64,000 bases of DNA, taken from contig NZ_FQUQ01000002.1 of NCBI RefSeq assembly GCF_900129215.1, forward strand, positions 496,001-560,000, written 5' to 3'. The notes beneath the pieces are model-generated. The model had not been told where the DNA came from. It saw nothing but the letters and a program-made list of their open reading frames with translations, and did no database searches. Shown here piece by piece: positions 62,781-64,000 of the stretch (position 1 is the first letter of the stretch; every line of letters begins with the position of its first letter). This DNA comes from Pedobacter caeni. GTDB taxonomy: Bacteria; Bacteroidota; Bacteroidia; Sphingobacteriales; Sphingobacteriaceae. The position numbers and the translations under genes were made by a program.

Positions 62781-63374
62781 TTACTGTTTTAAGTTTGAAA
62801 AATTCTTTAATAAATGCTCTCCGGCGATACCGGATTTTTCCGGGTGGAACTGTACGCCATAGAAATTATCTTTATGTATTGCTGCAGAAAATGGCATCCC
62901 ATAATTTGCAGTCGCAATATCAAAAGTAGGGTTATATTCAATAAAGTACGAATGCACAAAGTAAAATTGTGTCAGGTTTTCAACACCTTCGAACAAGGGA
63001 TTGTTTTTGTGATCGATGTTATTCCATCCCATATGTGGAATTTTAATTCCCTGATCCTTATTGAATAACCTTGTTTGTAAAGGAAAAACGTTCATCATCG
63101 TGGCATCTCCTTCTTCCGAATGGGCAGTCAGGAGTTGCATACCTACACAGATGCCCAGAACCGGTTTTTTTAATGCTTTGATGGGTTCTACGAGGCCGGT
63201 ATCTTCCAGCTTTTTCATGGCTGCACCCGCATGGCCCACACCGGGAATGATGATGTGGGTATATTTATCCAGATCAGCTTCGGTATTGACCATTCCATAG
63301 GGGAGGTGCTGTCTTTCCAGGGCCGAAGTCAGGGAAAAGATATTGCCGGCACCGTAGTTTACAATTCCTATCAT
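62781..63374 (-). CDS. hisH: Imidazole glycerol phosphate synthase, glutaminase subunit
   Basis: 197 residues. IVNYGAGNIFSL at the start, the glutaminase Cys in LGICVGMQLL, and the His-Glu pair in GVQFHPEKSG are intact. It supplies ammonia to HisF. Its ATG overlaps the hisB stop by one base (TAATG). Confidence 0.96.
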   Translation of the reverse strand: MIGIVNYGAGNIFSLTSALERQHLPYGMVNTEADLDKYTHIIIPGVGHAGAAMKKLEDTGLVEPIKALKKPVLGICVGMQLLTAHSEEGDATMMNVFPLQTRLFNKDQGIKIPHMGWNNIDHKNNPLFEGVENLTQFYFVHSYFIEYNPTFDIATANYGMPFSAAIHKDNFYGVQFHPEKSGIAGEHLLKNFSNLKQ

Positions 63375-64000
63375 TACAATACGCCTTTAGTACTTGGTAA
63401 GACTAATTTCTCTGCATCCCTTTTAATGGCCATTTTAATTGCTTTTGCAAAGGCTTTAAAGATGGATTCAATTTTATGGTGTTCATTTTCTCCTTCCGCT
63501 TTGATGTTCAGGTTGGATTTTGAAGCATCGCTGAAGGATTTAAAGAAATGGAAAAACATTTCTGTCGGCATATCACCTACCATTTCACGTTTAAACTCTG
63601 CATCCCAGACGATCCAGTTTCTTCCGCCAAAGTCTATTGCTGCCTGGGCCAGGCAATCGTCCATAGGTAAGCAGAAGCCATAGCGTTCCAATCCTAATTT
63701 GTTGCCGATTGCTTTTGCAAAGGCTTCTCCAAGGGCGATTCCGGTATCTTCAATGGTATGGTGTTCATCGATATGAAGGTCGCCATTGGTTTTGATTTTC
63801 AGGTCGATGCTGCCATGCCGCGCGATCTGGTCCAGCATGTGGTTAAAGAAGTTCAGACCGGTATCGATGTCTGCTTTTCCGGTGCCATCAAGGTCAATAT
63901 CAATACTGATTTTAGTCTCATTGGTGTTTCTTTCATGGTGAACCGTTCTTGTTCCTGCTTTTAACATGGTATAAATGTCTTCCCAGTTTTGGGTCCTCAA
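63374..64000 (-). CDS. hisB: HisB, imidazoleglycerol-phosphate dehydratase part (5' cut by window)
   Basis: About 208 residues at the C-terminal end; the gene continues past the right edge. The dehydratase domain has the metal-binding [12 protein letters not shown] and [14 protein letters not shown] motifs. Before it comes [25 protein letters not shown], the linker that joins a histidinol-phosphate phosphatase to the dehydratase in bifunctional HisB, so the missing part is probably that HAD domain. First gene seen of the leftward his operon. Confidence 0.92.
   Translation of the reverse strand: MRTQNWEDIYTMLKAGTRTVHHERNTNETKISIDIDLDGTGKADIDTGLNFFNHMLDQIARHGSIDLKIKTNGDLHIDEHHTIEDTGIALGEAFAKAIGNKLGLERYGFCLPMDDCLAQAAIDFGGRNWIVWDAEFKREMVGDMPTEMFFHFFKSFSDASKSNLNIKAEGENEHHKIESIFKAFAKAIKMAIKRDAEKLVLPSTKGVL

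Noticed and set aside
1-64000. tRNA, rRNA, CRISPR arrays and replication origin
   Set aside because: Intergenic regions were read on both strands; no cloverleaf, regularly spaced repeats or DnaA-box cluster was found, even though dnaN is at the left edge.

Overview
The window looks like chromosomal DNA of a Bacteroidota bacterium, most likely Sphingobacteriaceae and close to Pedobacter. Evidence: a SusC/SusD pair, GldC, GLPGLI-family and DUF3810/DUF4397 proteins, a Q-V-H dihydroorotase, fused HisIE and bifunctional-type HisB, and repeated Bacteroidota-type -7 boxes (TAnnTTTG). I see no rRNA, tRNA, CRISPR array, insertion sequence or prophage. Most of it is housekeeping sequence, with one clear accessory island (about 14.9-21.4 kb) and a cell-envelope accessory block (about 37-59 kb).

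Layout. 1-9.6 kb: the 3' end of dnaN, a DUF4397 lipoprotein, a DedA protein, then leftward genes for a zinc phospholipase C-like protein, HscA, a DUF3810 protein, dihydroorotase and an M1 peptidase. 9.7-14.2 kb: a decayed TlpA-like gene, a DEAD-box helicase, GldC with two small membrane proteins, an AT-rich orphan gene, a DUF421 protein and an alkyltransferase. 14.2-27.8 kb: cytochrome c maturation genes ccmB, ccmC, ccmD, ccmE and ccmF, interrupted between ccmB and ccmC by a 6.5-kb island, and between ccmD and ccmE by glutamate dehydrogenase and msrA. 27.8-37 kb: a DUF2520 protein, ferredoxin/iscX/kdsC, maf, ppx, an ABC exporter, dnaJ/grpE and ftsE. 37-45 kb: a long structured leader, then susC, susD and three further exported proteins, with no glycoside hydrolases. 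45-53 kb: a TlpA lipoprotein, an acyl-CoA reductase divergent from a ferredoxin, a universal stress protein, a serine hydrolase, two lipoproteins and an NlpC/P60 peptidase. 53.3-59.2 kb: one 1,960-residue protein. 59.2-64 kb: OsmC, WD40 and hisIE-F-A-H-B, transcribed leftward.

The two most interesting items are these. (1) A leftward array of five small precursor peptides at 19.8-20.84 kb, each with a double-glycine leader. Three share a six-cysteine core, one is only 37 residues, and one carries a single-base frameshift. The array converges on a secreted-protein/GLPGLI/outer-membrane-barrel set; no modifying enzyme or transporter lies nearby. (2) An alpha-2-macroglobulin-like protein (53345-59227) with a CNEQ thioester motif. 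It carries a carboxypeptidase-regulatory domain plus a SusC-type TonB plug immediately before its conserved macroglobulin core domain.

Other points: a CcmE in which the heme-binding His is Cys (CxxxY), two decayed genes not previously evident (9759-9973 and 52995-53306), small coding-like segments in the susC leader, and promoters placed so close to start codons that the mRNAs should be nearly leaderless.
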